From contig NZ_JYLO01000017.1 of the NCBI RefSeq assembly GCF_001439845.1, positions 62,001-126,000 of the forward strand: a stretch of DNA of 64,000 bases, read 5' to 3'. Positions 54,775 through 62,801 of this stretch are shown in pieces. Both the position numbers and the translations under genes were made by a program. The stretch is from Pseudomonas lactis (GTDB taxonomy: Bacteria > Pseudomonadota > Gammaproteobacteria > Pseudomonadales > Pseudomonadaceae). The notes below the pieces were generated by a model that ran no database searches, had not been told where the DNA came from, and saw only the letters and a list, made by a program, of their open reading frames with translations. How positions within the stretch are numbered: the first letter of the stretch is position 1; each line of letters opens with the position of its first letter.

Positions 54775-56324
54775 GGGGTATTCCTAGGCGCGGCTTCGTT
54801 GAGCAGCGCATCACGTTTCTGATAGCCGGCAAAGGCGGCGGCGAGCAATTCGTCCTGGGTCCAGCTGTCACGCTCGAAGGTCTCGATCAGGCGCCCGGCA
54901 GACAACACGCCGATGCGGTCACAGATCAGCATCAGCTCACGCAGGTCACTGGACACCACCACCAGCGCTTTGCCCTGGCGGGTCAGTTCACCGAGCAAGG
55001 CATAGATGTCGAACTTGGCACCGACGTCGATACCGCGGGTGGGCTCATCGAACAGCATCACCGCGCAATCGCGCTCCAACCAGCGGCCAATTACCACCTT
55101 TTGCTGGTTACCACCCGACAGCTCGGACACCAGCTGCGTCGGGCTGGAACTGCGGATACGCATGGCGTCGATCTGGCGCTTGGCCAGAGCGGTTTCGTTG
55201 CGGCTGTTGACGACGCCACCGCCGGAAATTTCCGGCATGTTGCCCAGGGCGATGTTGGCGCTGATGGACTGGGTCAGCAGCAGGCCCTCGCCCTTGCGGT
55301 CTTCGGTGATCAGGGCAATACCATGACCGACCGCGTCCACCGGCGAGCGAATGCTCACCACCTTGGCCGGCGAACCCAAGGCCACGGTGCCGCTGTCGGC
55401 CGGGTCGGCGCCGAAGATCAGGCGCAGCAATTCGGTGCGGCCGGCGCCAATCAGGCCGGAAATGCCATAGATTTCACCGGCGCGCACTTCAAAGGACACA
55501 TCGCGAACCTTGTCCGAACGGGTCAGGCCCGTCACCGTCAAGGCCGGGCCACCGATGGTGCGCGGGCCCAGGTCAATGTGTTCGCCCAGTTCGCGACCGA
55601 CCATCAAGGTCACCAGTTGCTCACTGTTGTAGTTGGCCATCGGTTCGACGCAGACCAGTTTGCCGTCGCGCAATACCGCAATGCGCTGGGCGACACGGGC
55701 CAACTCTTCGAGCCGGTGCGAAATATAAATGATCGCCACGCCCCGAGCCTGCAGGCGCGTGATTTGTTCGAACAGCATCTCGACTTCACGAGCAGTAAGC
55801 ATCGCCGTGGGCTCGTCGAGGATCAGTACATGGCAGTCGCCGATCAGGTTACGGGCGATCTCGACCATTTGCTGGTGACCAATGCCCAGGCTGCCCACCA
55901 GCGTGTCCGGGTCGATCGCGTCCAGGCCGACTTGGGCCATGGCTTCGATCGCGGCCTTGCGCAGCTGTTTGCGGCTGATCCAGCCACAGCGGCTTGGCAG
56001 GTTATCCAGGAACAGGTTTTCAGCCACGGTCAGCGTCGGCAGCAGGTTGAGTTCCTGCATAACCATGCGCACGCCCAAGGCTTCGGCCTGGGTGCGGCTG
56101 GCAGGGCAGTAATCCTGACCATTGAATTGCATGTGCCCTGTGGTGGGCGTGACCAGGCCGCCGATGATCTTCGACAAGGTACTTTTGCCTGCGCCGTTTT
56201 CACCGGTCAGCGCCAGCACTTCCCCGCGATTAAGCGTCAGGGTGATGTCGGACAGAACCGGTTGGGCATAGGTCTTACCGATACCGCTGACCGAGAGGAC
56301 AGCGTTCGGGGCGGAAGATGACAT
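54771..56324 (-). CDS. rbsA: Ribose ABC transporter ATP-binding protein
   Basis: RbsA is the double ATPase that powers the importer. The 517-residue product has two ABC modules: the first with Walker A GENGAGKSTLSK near residue 40 and ILDEPTAM Walker B, the second with GLIGAGRTELLR (a degenerate Walker A without Lys) and the LSGGNQQKVVIGRWL signature near 410. One site degenerate is usual for this family. It follows rbsB across a strong hairpin. Confidence 0.96.
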   Translation of the reverse strand: MSSSAPNAVLSVSGIGKTYAQPVLSDITLTLNRGEVLALTGENGAGKSTLSKIIGGLVTPTTGHMQFNGQDYCPASRTQAEALGVRMVMQELNLLPTLTVAENLFLDNLPSRCGWISRKQLRKAAIEAMAQVGLDAIDPDTLVGSLGIGHQQMVEIARNLIGDCHVLILDEPTAMLTAREVEMLFEQITRLQARGVAIIYISHRLEELARVAQRIAVLRDGKLVCVEPMANYNSEQLVTLMVGRELGEHIDLGPRTIGGPALTVTGLTRSDKVRDVSFEVRAGEIYGISGLIGAGRTELLRLIFGADPADSGTVALGSPAKVVSIRSPVDAVGHGIALITEDRKGEGLLLTQSISANIALGNMPEISGGGVVNSRNETALAKRQIDAMRIRSSSPTQLVSELSGGNQQKVVIGRWLERDCAVMLFDEPTRGIDVGAKFDIYALLGELTRQGKALVVVSSDLRELMLICDRIGVLSAGRLIETFERDSWTQDELLAAAFAGYQKRDALLNEAAPRNTP

Positions 56325-56338
56325 AGGAAAATCTCCAG

Positions 56339-56363
56339 GCGCCCGCTCAGGACGAGCGGGCGC
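56339..56363 (-). terminator. Stable hairpin between rbsB and rbsA
   Basis: GCGCCCGCTC and GAGCGGGCGC form a perfect 10-bp stem with a five-base loop, without a T run. Such hairpins after binding-protein genes usually protect the upstream message or cut transcription partly, giving more RbsB than RbsA. Confidence 0.65.
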
Positions 56364-56381
56364 TGTTGGGTACTGCCAGGA

Positions 56382-57341
56382 TTACTGCTTGATGACGAGT
56401 TCGACCGGGGTTTCGATCACGCCATCTTTGGCATCGACTTTCTCACCCTTGACCAGCTTCAGCGCGTTCTGGATACCGAACACGGCTTGCTGGGCAGCGG
56501 CCTGGTCAGCGGTGGCCAACACGCGGCCGTCCTTGAGCATTGGTTTGATCGCGTCAATGTTGTCGTAACCCACCACCAACACCTTGCCGGCCTTGCCTGC
56601 CGCACGCACGGCGGAGACGGCGCCCAGGGCCATGTTGTCGTTACCGGCCAGCAGCGCCTTGATATCTGGCGTTTCGCTCAGCATCGCTGCGGCGATCTTG
56701 TTGCCTTGGTCGATTTCCCAGTTACCGGATTGGGTGGAAACAATCTTCATGCCTGCCGCGTCCATCGCATCCTTGAAACCTGCGGTACGCTGCTGGGCAT
56801 TGGTGGTAGTGGGTACGCCCTCGATGATGCCGACCTTGTCACCGGCAGCCAGCTGCTTGGCCAGGTAGTCACCCACCAGCTTGGAGCCTTTGCGGTTATC
56901 CGGGCCTACAAACGGGATATCGAGGTTTTTGCTTTTGAGTACTTCCGGGTCCAGGCGGTTGTCGATGTTGACCACCTTGATACCGGCATCGGAAGCTTTC
57001 TTCAGCACACTGGCGAGTGCCTTGGAGTCGGCGGGAGCGATGACAAGCGCATCGACCTTGGCGTTGATCATTTCGTTGACGATGGCGATCTGAGCGCTGG
57101 TATCGGTCTCGTTCTTGATGCCGTTGGAGATCAACTTGAATTCTGTAGGATGCGCTTTCTGGTAGTCCTTCGCACCGTCGGTCATGGTGACGAAAAACTC
57201 ATTGGCAAGGGACTTCATCACCAAACCCACGGTAGGCGTTTTGGCAGCGTCATCGGCAAATGCAGAAGAGAGAGGCAAAGCGGCGGATGCGGCAGCAAGC
57301 ACAGCAACAGCAAGAAGACGTCCAGCAAATGGCAGCTTCAT
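56382..57341 (-). CDS. rbsB: Ribose ABC transporter substrate-binding protein
   Basis: RbsB binds ribose in the periplasm and hands it to RbsAC. The 319-residue protein has a signal peptide (LLAVAVLAAASAALPLSSAF near 9-28, with cleavage at about AFA) and the KTPTVGLVMKSLANEFFVTM start of the ribose-binding fold; NDNMALGAVSAV near 230 fits the hinge region. It is the first gene of the operon. Confidence 0.95.
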   Translation of the reverse strand: MKLPFAGRLLAVAVLAAASAALPLSSAFADDAAKTPTVGLVMKSLANEFFVTMTDGAKDYQKAHPTEFKLISNGIKNETDTSAQIAIVNEMINAKVDALVIAPADSKALASVLKKASDAGIKVVNIDNRLDPEVLKSKNLDIPFVGPDNRKGSKLVGDYLAKQLAAGDKVGIIEGVPTTTNAQQRTAGFKDAMDAAGMKIVSTQSGNWEIDQGNKIAAAMLSETPDIKALLAGNDNMALGAVSAVRAAGKAGKVLVVGYDNIDAIKPMLKDGRVLATADQAAAQQAVFGIQNALKLVKGEKVDAKDGVIETPVELVIKQ

Positions 57342-57465
57342 GGTTTCACTCCGATCTTATGATTATTGTGAGCAACGCTTGCACCGAAGACCCCTTCGGC
57401 AGCCCTCCCACCTGGGCGGCTGATACGAGCTGTGACGATGTGCCTAAGGGCCCAGTGAAACATCT

Positions 57466-57479
57466 CGCAAACGTTTGCG
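57466..57479. promoter_or_regulatory. LacI-type operator, probable RbsR site
   Basis: The perfect palindrome CGCAAACGTTTGCG has the central CG and half-sites of LacI/PurR-family operators. It lies about 125 bases before the rbsB start, in the region where the operon promoter should be. Assignment to RbsR is inferred from the neighbourhood. Confidence 0.75.
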
Positions 57480-57673
57480 TTGAGCAAACTATGAGAACCT
57501 TGTCGAGATTTGTCAACGATGGCAGCGAGCCTTTCATGGGCGCCCTCCAAGCTTATCCTTCAGCTACTGACAGCTGATACGTTTAAGCAAAATCGCCCTC
57601 TGTGACCGTTCTCTGAAACGACAGGCTGTGTGGCGAATGATCACACAGGGTGCCCGGACAAATCGTGAACGCT

Positions 57674-57718
57674 TTCGGACAACCGAACACCACAGCCCTT
57701 CTCGTTCGGAAAGCCGGA
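57674..57718 (+). promoter_or_regulatory. Two AauR-like binding sites upstream of the asparaginase gene
   Basis: TTCGG-ACAA-CCGAA at 57674-57687 is a perfect inverted repeat. A second copy with one change, TTCGG-AAAG-CCGGA, is at 57705-57718. TTCGG-N4-CCGAA is the motif I recall for AauR, the sigma-54-dependent activator for acidic amino acids and amides in pseudomonads. Both lie about 90-130 bases before the sigma-54-like promoter, a normal enhancer distance. Confidence 0.65.
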
Positions 57719-57803
57719 CAGCGCCCAACCCCATCAAACCGAAACCTCACTTTAAATTGTTTTAAATCAATAAGTTAATTAAAAAATACCAACATGCTCA
57801 GCC

Positions 57804-57818
57804 TGGTACAAATCCTGC
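57804..57818 (+). promoter_or_regulatory. Sigma-54-type promoter of the asparaginase gene
   Basis: TGGTAC and TGC keep the essential GG-N10-GC spacing (57805-57806 and 57817-57818) of -24/-12 promoters, about 90 bases before the ATG. An AT-rich stretch just upstream (57751-57790) suits IHF binding. The match outside GG/GC is moderate. Confidence 0.55.
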
Positions 57819-57907
57819 TCTTTCTCAGCACCTCGCGGCGTTCAGAACCGCCCGGGTGTTCTAGATGAACCTGCTACAGCACTCATCAAAAACCAGAGAG
57901 AAAAATA

Positions 57908-58996
57908 ATGAAATCTGCATTGAAGAACGTTATTCCGGGCGCCCTGGCCCTTCTGCTGCTATTCCCCGTCGCCGCCCAGGCAAAGGAAGTTGAAAGCAAG
58001 ACCAAACTGTCCAACGTGGTCATCCTCGCCACCGGCGGTACCATCGCTGGCGCCGGCGCCAGTGCGGCCAACAGTGCCACCTACCAGGCAGCCAAAGTCG
58101 GCATCGAACAACTGATCGCCGGCGTTCCTGAGCTTAGCCAGATCGCCAATGTTCGCGGCGAACAAGTGATGCAAATTGCGTCGGAAAGCATCAACAACGA
58201 AAACCTGCTGCAACTGGGTCGCCGTGTCGCCGAACTGGCCGACAACAAGGACGTGGATGGCATCGTGATCACCCACGGCACCGACACCCTTGAAGAAACC
58301 GCCTACTTCCTGAACCTGGTAGAAAAAACCGACAAGCCTATCGTGGTGGTCGGCTCCATGCGCCCAGGCACCGCGATGTCGGCAGACGGCATGCTCAACC
58401 TGTACAACGCGGTTGCGGTCGCAGGTAGCAAGGAAGCCCGCGGCAAAGGCGTGCTGGTGACCATGAACGACGAGATCCAATCGGGTCGCGACGTCAGCAA
58501 GATGATCAACATCAAAACCGAAGCCTTCAAGAGCCCATGGGGCCCAATGGGCATGGTCGTTGAAGGCAAATCCTACTGGTTCCGCCTGCCGGCCAAGCGT
58601 CACACCATGGATTCTGAGTTCGACATCAAAACCATCAAAAGCCTGCCTGACGTTGAAATTGCCTACGGCTACGGCAACGTGAGCGACACCGCCTACAAAG
58701 CACTGGCCCAAGCGGGTGCCAAAGCGATCATTCACGCCGGTACCGGCAATGGCTCGGTATCGTCCAAGGTCGTTCCAGCGCTGGTGGAACTGCGTAAACA
58801 AGGCGTGCAGATCATTCGCTCTTCCCACGTCAACGCCGGTGGCATGGTTCTGCGTAACGCCGAACAGCCAGACGACAAATACGACTGGGTCGCCGCCCTT
58901 GACCTGAACCCGCAGAAAGCCCGCATCCTGGCCATGGTCGCCCTGACCAAGACCCAGGACAGCAAAGAATTGCAACGGATCTTCTGGGAGTACTGA
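57908..58996 (+). CDS. ansB: Periplasmic glutaminase-asparaginase
   Basis: This enzyme hydrolyses glutamine and asparagine to the acids plus ammonia. The 362-residue protein has a signal peptide (VIPGALALLLLFPVAAQA, cleavage near residue 25), then LSNVVILATGGTIAGAGAS with the nucleophilic Thr, and GIVITHGTDTLEETAYFL with the second catalytic Thr and Asp; it ends LQRIFWEY as in Pseudomonas glutaminase-asparaginases. Two AauR-like sites and a sigma-54-like promoter lie upstream, suggesting induction by acidic amino acids. A REP pair follows the gene. Confidence 0.95.
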   Translation: MKSALKNVIPGALALLLLFPVAAQAKEVESKTKLSNVVILATGGTIAGAGASAANSATYQAAKVGIEQLIAGVPELSQIANVRGEQVMQIASESINNENLLQLGRRVAELADNKDVDGIVITHGTDTLEETAYFLNLVEKTDKPIVVVGSMRPGTAMSADGMLNLYNAVAVAGSKEARGKGVLVTMNDEIQSGRDVSKMINIKTEAFKSPWGPMGMVVEGKSYWFRLPAKRHTMDSEFDIKTIKSLPDVEIAYGYGNVSDTAYKALAQAGAKAIIHAGTGNGSVSSKVVPALVELRKQGVQIIRSSHVNAGGMVLRNAEQPDDKYDWVAALDLNPQKARILAMVALTKTQDSKELQRIFWEY

Positions 58997-59013
58997 TCCC
59001 TGCTGATTCACCC

Positions 59014-59111
59014 GTAGGAGCGAGCTTGCTCGCGAAAAACTTGATAGCGCTGCGTTAAGTCAGGCTTTACGCGTTATCGTTAACGTTCTTCGCGAGCAAG
59101 CTCGCTCCTAC
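59014..59111. repeat. Paired REP element (REPIN/BIME-like)
   Basis: A 23-base REP unit at 59014-59036 (core GGAGCGAGCTTGCTCGCG) recurs as an exact inverse at 59089-59111, with a smaller imperfect hairpin between them (GCGTTAAG/CTTTACGC near 59052-59073). This head-to-tail pair is the usual form in P. fluorescens-group genomes. It sits just after the asparaginase gene. Confidence 0.9.
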
Positions 59112-59239
59112 AGTTCCTGCCTTCCCTTCTCAACAAACTTCCTGATTCGCTGTCAGACGAACTTCTTGAAATTTAAGCAGTTGCGAAATTGCCTACAGTT
59201 AAATACTGTATGTGCGTACAGCCAATTAAGGAATGTTCT

Positions 59240-59491
59240 GTGGCAAAGCCCTCTTCCGCAGCACCTGCATCGCCTGACGCCTATCAGCGCCTGGCCATTC
59301 GCGTGCAAAAAATCATCAATTCGACCAACGCGCAGAAAGCCAAGGCAGCGTTGATCTTCCGTTTACCCGATGAGCCGGAGAACGATTGGCAACGTTTACT
59401 GGAAGAGATTGCGGAAAACGACAACGTCACCCTCGCCTATCGAGATGACGGTGGCGTGCAGATTTTCTGGGTTGTGCCGAAGGAAGATTGA
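59240..59491 (+). CDS. DUF1654-like small protein
   Basis: The product is about 83 residues from the GTG at 59240, which has AAGGAA 7 bases upstream; an ATG at 59189 is less likely. It contains AYQRLAIRVQKIINSTNAQK, then ALIFRLPDEPENDWQRLLEE and DGGVQIFWVVP, as in the Pseudomonas DUF1654 family, whose function is unknown. It ends 4 bases before the endonuclease I start, so the two may be co-transcribed. Confidence 0.75.
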   Translation: MAKPSSAAPASPDAYQRLAIRVQKIINSTNAQKAKAALIFRLPDEPENDWQRLLEEIAENDNVTLAYRDDGGVQIFWVVPKED

Positions 59492-59495
59492 TTCA

Positions 59496-60185
59496 ATGAG
59501 TGCCCGTTTTATTGCTGTGTGCTGTCTGTTTTTCACCGTCACCGCCAACGCCCAGGCCCCTCGAACCTTCAGCGAAGCCAAGAAAATCGCCTGGAAGCTC
59601 TACGCGCCGCAATCCACTGAATTCTATTGCGGCTGCAAATACACCGGTAACCGGGTGAACCTGAAAGCCTGCGGTTACATACCGCGTAAAAACGCCAACC
59701 GCGCCGCACGCATTGAGTGGGAACACATCGTGCCGGCCTGGCAAATCGGGCATCTGCGCCAATGCTGGCAAAACGGCGGGCGAAAAAACTGCACGCGCCA
59801 TGATGAGGTGTTCAAGCGCGCCGAGGCAGACCTGCACAACCTGGTGCCGAGCATCGGCGAAGTGAATGGCGACCGTAACAACTTCAGCTTTGGCTGGCTG
59901 CCGGTGCAAAGCGGGCAGTACGGCTCATGCCTGACCCAGGTGGACTTCAAGGCGAAGAAGGTCATGCCGCGCCCGTCCATTCGCGGAATGATCGCGCGCA
60001 CGTATTTTTATATGAGCAAGCAATACGGCCTGCGCCTGTCGAAGCAGGACCGGCAATTGTATGAAGCCTGGAACAAGACCTACCCGGTGCAAACCTGGGA
60101 GCGCCAGCGCAACCAGACCGTGGCGTGCGTGATGGGGCGTGGTAATGAGTTCGTCGGCCCGGTCAACCTGAAGGCCTGCGGCTGA
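59496..60185 (+). CDS. endA: Endonuclease I, secreted/periplasmic
   Basis: EndA cuts double-stranded DNA without sequence preference in the periplasm or outside. The 229-residue product starts at 59496 with a signal peptide (MSARFIAVCCLFFTVTANAQ). The catalytic beta-beta-metal motif is RIEWEHIVPAWQIG near residue 75, followed by ADLHNLVPSIGEVNGDRNNF near 115. Several cysteines (CGCKYTG, CGY, CW, NCTR) can form disulfides. A hairpin terminator follows. Confidence 0.93.
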   Translation: MSARFIAVCCLFFTVTANAQAPRTFSEAKKIAWKLYAPQSTEFYCGCKYTGNRVNLKACGYIPRKNANRAARIEWEHIVPAWQIGHLRQCWQNGGRKNCTRHDEVFKRAEADLHNLVPSIGEVNGDRNNFSFGWLPVQSGQYGSCLTQVDFKAKKVMPRPSIRGMIARTYFYMSKQYGLRLSKQDRQLYEAWNKTYPVQTWERQRNQTVACVMGRGNEFVGPVNLKACG

Positions 60186-60187
60186 AC

Positions 60188-60208
60188 GTGGGCGGGGTGC
60201 CCGCCCAC
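60188..60208. terminator. GC-rich hairpin terminator between convergent genes
   Basis: GTGGGCGGG and CCCGCCCAC form a 9-bp stem with a three-base loop right after the endA stop. No long T run follows, so strength is uncertain. Confidence 0.55.
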
Positions 60209-60216
60209 TTGGCCTG

Positions 60217-60597
60217 CTACTGCGCGACGTTGTGCTCGATAATCTCCGACACGGTGTCGGTTTTCTTGGCCCGCGCCATTTTTTCGTTCAGCAGCGCCTG
60301 CTTGGCCTCGGCCTCGGCTTTGGTCGCGAACGGGCCCAATAGCACCTCATCCTTGCCGTCGACTTTCACGATGTAGAAATTGAATCCGTGTTCCAGCAAC
60401 CAGGCGGTCAGGTCGGTGATCGCCTGCAGCTTATGGTCCGGCGGGCCGACCCGTATATCCCATTCCTGAGCGGCAATCGCACCGGTTTGCGGCAGGCTTT
60501 CGGTCACGGCAGGCTTGGCCTTGGGGGCGTCGACCGACTTACCTTCACCGCATCCGGCCAACGCCAACACCATAATTGCCATCGCTACTTTACGCAC
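60217..60597 (-). CDS. SPOR-domain-like lipoprotein
   Basis: The 126-residue protein begins MRKVAMAIMVLALAGCGEGK, a lipoprotein signal with lipobox ALAGC. The rest contains WDIRVGPPDHKLQAITDLTA, then GFNFYIVKVDGKDEVLLGPF and TKAEAEAKQALL, the pattern of a SPOR domain, which binds denuded peptidoglycan at division sites. Convergent with endA. No further context to tell its exact role. Confidence 0.78.
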   Translation of the reverse strand: MRKVAMAIMVLALAGCGEGKSVDAPKAKPAVTESLPQTGAIAAQEWDIRVGPPDHKLQAITDLTAWLLEHGFNFYIVKVDGKDEVLLGPFATKAEAEAKQALLNEKMARAKKTDTVSEIIEHNVAQ

Positions 60598-60846
60598 TGC
60601 CCTGCTCCTTTGAGGATCAAAGAGGCAACTTTACCATTCACTGTCTATTCTGGCCGTCATAAACGTTGGCTTAAACAATGCGAATCATGTATCGCGACCT
60701 GTATGATACCGCCATGGGAATTAATGTCGCCTCTATGCGTCCTAGAAAGAGGCAGTCACAGGGAAGCGCTTCGCAGTAAGCTACACACATCCGACACCTA
60801 CCCTGTCTGAAACATGTGTCCTTAAAAGTAATTCAAGGAGAAGTCC

Positions 60847-61041
60847 ATGCTTATACTCACCCGCAAAGTCGGTGAAAGCATAAACATCGGTGATGACATT
60901 ACGATCACCATCCTGGGCGTTAGCGGCCAGCAAGTACGAATCGGCATCAACGCACCAAAGGATGTTGCCGTGCATCGCGAAGAGATTTATCAACGTATCC
61001 AGGCCGGCCTGACTGCACCCGACAAAAACCAGACGCCTTGA
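60847..61041 (+). CDS. rsmE: CsrA/RsmA-family post-transcriptional regulator, RsmE-like
   Basis: CsrA-family dimers bind GGA motifs in mRNA leaders and block translation; in pseudomonads they act in the Gac/Rsm cascade for secondary metabolism. The 64-residue protein MLILTRKVGESINIGDDITI followed by TILGVSGQQVRIGINAPKD and VAVHREEIYQRIQ fits RsmE best, including the short TAPDKNQTP tail. The start has CAAGGAGAAG upstream, so a GGA overlaps the ribosome site and autoregulation is likely. Confidence 0.88.
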   Translation: MLILTRKVGESINIGDDITITILGVSGQQVRIGINAPKDVAVHREEIYQRIQAGLTAPDKNQTP

Positions 61042-61054
61042 AACGCCTCCAGTA

Positions 61055-61085
61055 GCCAGCCTTTTCGTTCACTGTAACGGCTGGC
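61055..61085 (+). terminator. Hairpin after rsmE
   Basis: GCCAGCC (61055-61061) pairs with GGCTGGC (61079-61085), with a long loop and GAAAA after it. Weak candidate, 13 bases after the stop. Confidence 0.4.
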
Positions 61086-61251
61086 GAAAACCCAATTGGC
61101 CTGTTCGCGTATCCCCGCGTGACCAGCGCGCCTTGAACATTCCCTTCGCTGCAAGATGAAACTGTCAGGGCATCCGGAACTTGTCGCGCTATTGGCAGCC
61201 CAATTTCTGACACTTTATCCTGCCATCCGAGTGCATTTCAGGAACACGTCG

Positions 61252-61512
61252 ATGAGGCCAGCCGCGTCGCAACCCCTTGTTTCAAGATCCTGGATGATTG
61301 CCCTGCTGATAGGGCTGGTCTTCGTGGCACTCGGGTGTGGGTTGAGAATGGAAGTTGAAGGGGCCGATCCCGACACCCATTCCTGGGTGGATCTGGCGCT
61401 TCTGCTCTGCGGCTACCTGCTTGTGTTCTGCCTCAAGCCGATCCAGAAGATGATCTTGCGCAAGTTGCGCCAGCGCGCCGCCCATCGCACCCACGAGAAA
61501 GCCGCACGCTGA
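61252..61512 (+). CDS. Small membrane protein
   Basis: The product is about 86 residues from the ATG at 61252 (AGGA upstream). It has two membrane helices, SWMIALLIGLVFVALGCGL near 15-33 and VDLALLLCGYLLVFCLKP near 47-64, and a basic tail (KLRQRAAHRTHEKAAR) that should stay in the cytoplasm. A longer frame starts at 61156 but with no ribosome site. Function unknown. Confidence 0.65.
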   Translation: MRPAASQPLVSRSWMIALLIGLVFVALGCGLRMEVEGADPDTHSWVDLALLLCGYLLVFCLKPIQKMILRKLRQRAAHRTHEKAAR

Positions 61513-61610
61513 GCGCTGCTGCCTGCTTTCGGATCGCCGGTATTTACAGCGCCACCGCACCACCTATCATTGGGCTTGCCCTGCGTAGCCAATCAAAGGT
61601 GCAAATACGG

Positions 61611-61907
61611 ATGGACACCCTCAACAAATCCCAAATCGAAAAAGCCTTGGCTGACCGCCTGCCCAGCTACAGGGTCGAGTGCACGCTGCATGCCGACGGC
61701 ACCCTGTCCGCCGTGCTGACTGGCCCAGAGACCGATCACTTCGCGATTACCGGCATCGTGCGTGCGCACTATCACGGCACAGAAGCCATTAACCGGCTGG
61801 CCACCGAGATCCTCAGGGAAATGGTGTTGTCGCGTCAGGGTATGAAAAACAGCCGGCTGCAGGCATTGTCCGATCCCATCGATTGCCTGGAAGGCCGAGA
61901 CCGATAA
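61611..61907 (+). CDS. DUF1652-like small protein
   Basis: The product is about 98 residues beginning MDTLNKSQIEKALADRLPSY; the ATG at 61611 is chosen over 61599 because its distance to AAGGTG is better. The middle part (VECTLHADGTLSAVLTG and HFAITGIVRAHYHG) fits the Pseudomonas DUF1652 family of unknown role. A bidirectional terminator overlaps its end. Confidence 0.7.
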   Translation: MDTLNKSQIEKALADRLPSYRVECTLHADGTLSAVLTGPETDHFAITGIVRAHYHGTEAINRLATEILREMVLSRQGMKNSRLQALSDPIDCLEGRDR

Positions 61908-61920
61908 CAGGCTCGGCCTT
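61891..61920. terminator. Bidirectional hairpin between convergent genes
   Basis: AAGGCCGAG (61891-61899) and CTCGGCCTT (61912-61920) form a 9-bp stem. It overlaps the end of the DUF1652-like gene and lies 8 bases from the HAD gene stop, so it can serve both. Confidence 0.65.
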
Positions 61921-61927
61921 CCACGTA

Positions 61928-62605
61928 TCACGGCGCCAACTGACTCAGGGACAGCAAGCCATCAGCCCCACGCTGGGCTTTCAACGCACCATATTGCTCG
62001 ATGCAAGCATGGGCAGTCGCCATCGGCGCCAAATGTGTCGAGGTCACCACCATGATATCCGCTCCCGCCGCTTCCCCTGCCTGAATACCCACTGTGGCGT
62101 CCTCGAACACCAGGCAGTCTTGCACCGGCACACCCAGGCGCTGGGCTCCCAGCACATAACACGCCGGATCAGGCTTACCCGTCTTCACGTCTTCGGCTGT
62201 CACCAGTACCGCCGGCACAGGGATGCCCGCCGCTTGCAGCCGGCGCACGGCCAACGCTTTTGGCGCAGAGGTGACCAACGCCCATTGATCGACGGGCAGG
62301 CTGGCCAAAAACGCCACCGCACCGGGAATCGCCACGATGCCTTCGACATCATGCAGCTCAGCCTCGGTGATCCATTGGGCTTCTACCTGTGGATCGACAC
62401 CCGGCAACGCCTGGCGGGTGATCGTATCAATTGCGCGGGCACCATGAATGGTGTGCAGGAACGCTTCCACATCCAAGCCATGCCGTGCAGCCCAGATGCC
62501 CCACACGCGCTCCGCAGCCGCAATGGAGTTGAGCAGAGTCCCGTCCATGTCGAACAGGAAGGCACGGTAACGCCGGCTAAATACACTTGGATTTGGACTG
62601 GACAC
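61928..62605 (-). CDS. HAD-superfamily sugar-phosphatase-like hydrolase
   Basis: The 225-residue protein has all HAD motifs: motif I FLFDMDGTLLNS (nucleophile Asp and acid Asp) near residue 17, motif II VTSAPK near 110, motif III K in VKTGKPDPACYVLGAQRLGV near 142, and motif IV VFEDATVGIQAG near 167. The helical cap between motifs I and II makes it a subfamily IA phosphatase, close to YfbT/YniC-type sugar phosphatases. The real substrate is not readable from sequence. Confidence 0.85.
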   Translation of the reverse strand: MSSPNPSVFSRRYRAFLFDMDGTLLNSIAAAERVWGIWAARHGLDVEAFLHTIHGARAIDTITRQALPGVDPQVEAQWITEAELHDVEGIVAIPGAVAFLASLPVDQWALVTSAPKALAVRRLQAAGIPVPAVLVTAEDVKTGKPDPACYVLGAQRLGVPVQDCLVFEDATVGIQAGEAAGADIMVVTSTHLAPMATAHACIEQYGALKAQRGADGLLSLSQLAP

Positions 62606-62696
62606 TGCGCGGTTTCCTCATGGGCTGGGCCCCTGCAATCTACGGATCACTTAGGCGCTTGTAAACGCCGAGACCTGGCCCGTCAGTTCCGAGGCA

Positions 62697-62718
62697 AAAA
62701 TGACGAACTTGTCATGCT
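62697..62718 (+). promoter_or_regulatory. CusR/CopR-like box before the copper-type operon
   Basis: AAAATGAC, then a gap, then TTGTCAT form an inverted repeat (arms ATGAC at 62700-62704 and GTCAT at 62711-62715). It matches 17 of the 20 fixed positions of the E. coli CusR consensus as I remember it. It lies about 85 bases before the DUF2790-like gene, so the response regulator downstream probably controls its own operon. Confidence 0.65.
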
Positions 62719-62801
62719 CCTGTTGGTTGGCTGTTGGGGTCGCCTGGTTACCGTGAACTCACTGCCAACCCGGTAGCCAACCCGAAACGTGAGACACCAC
62801 C

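Noticed and set aside
60678..60779. 33-codon frame upstream of rsmE
   Set aside because: No ribosome site and no recognisable product; probably part of the rsmE leader or intergenic DNA.
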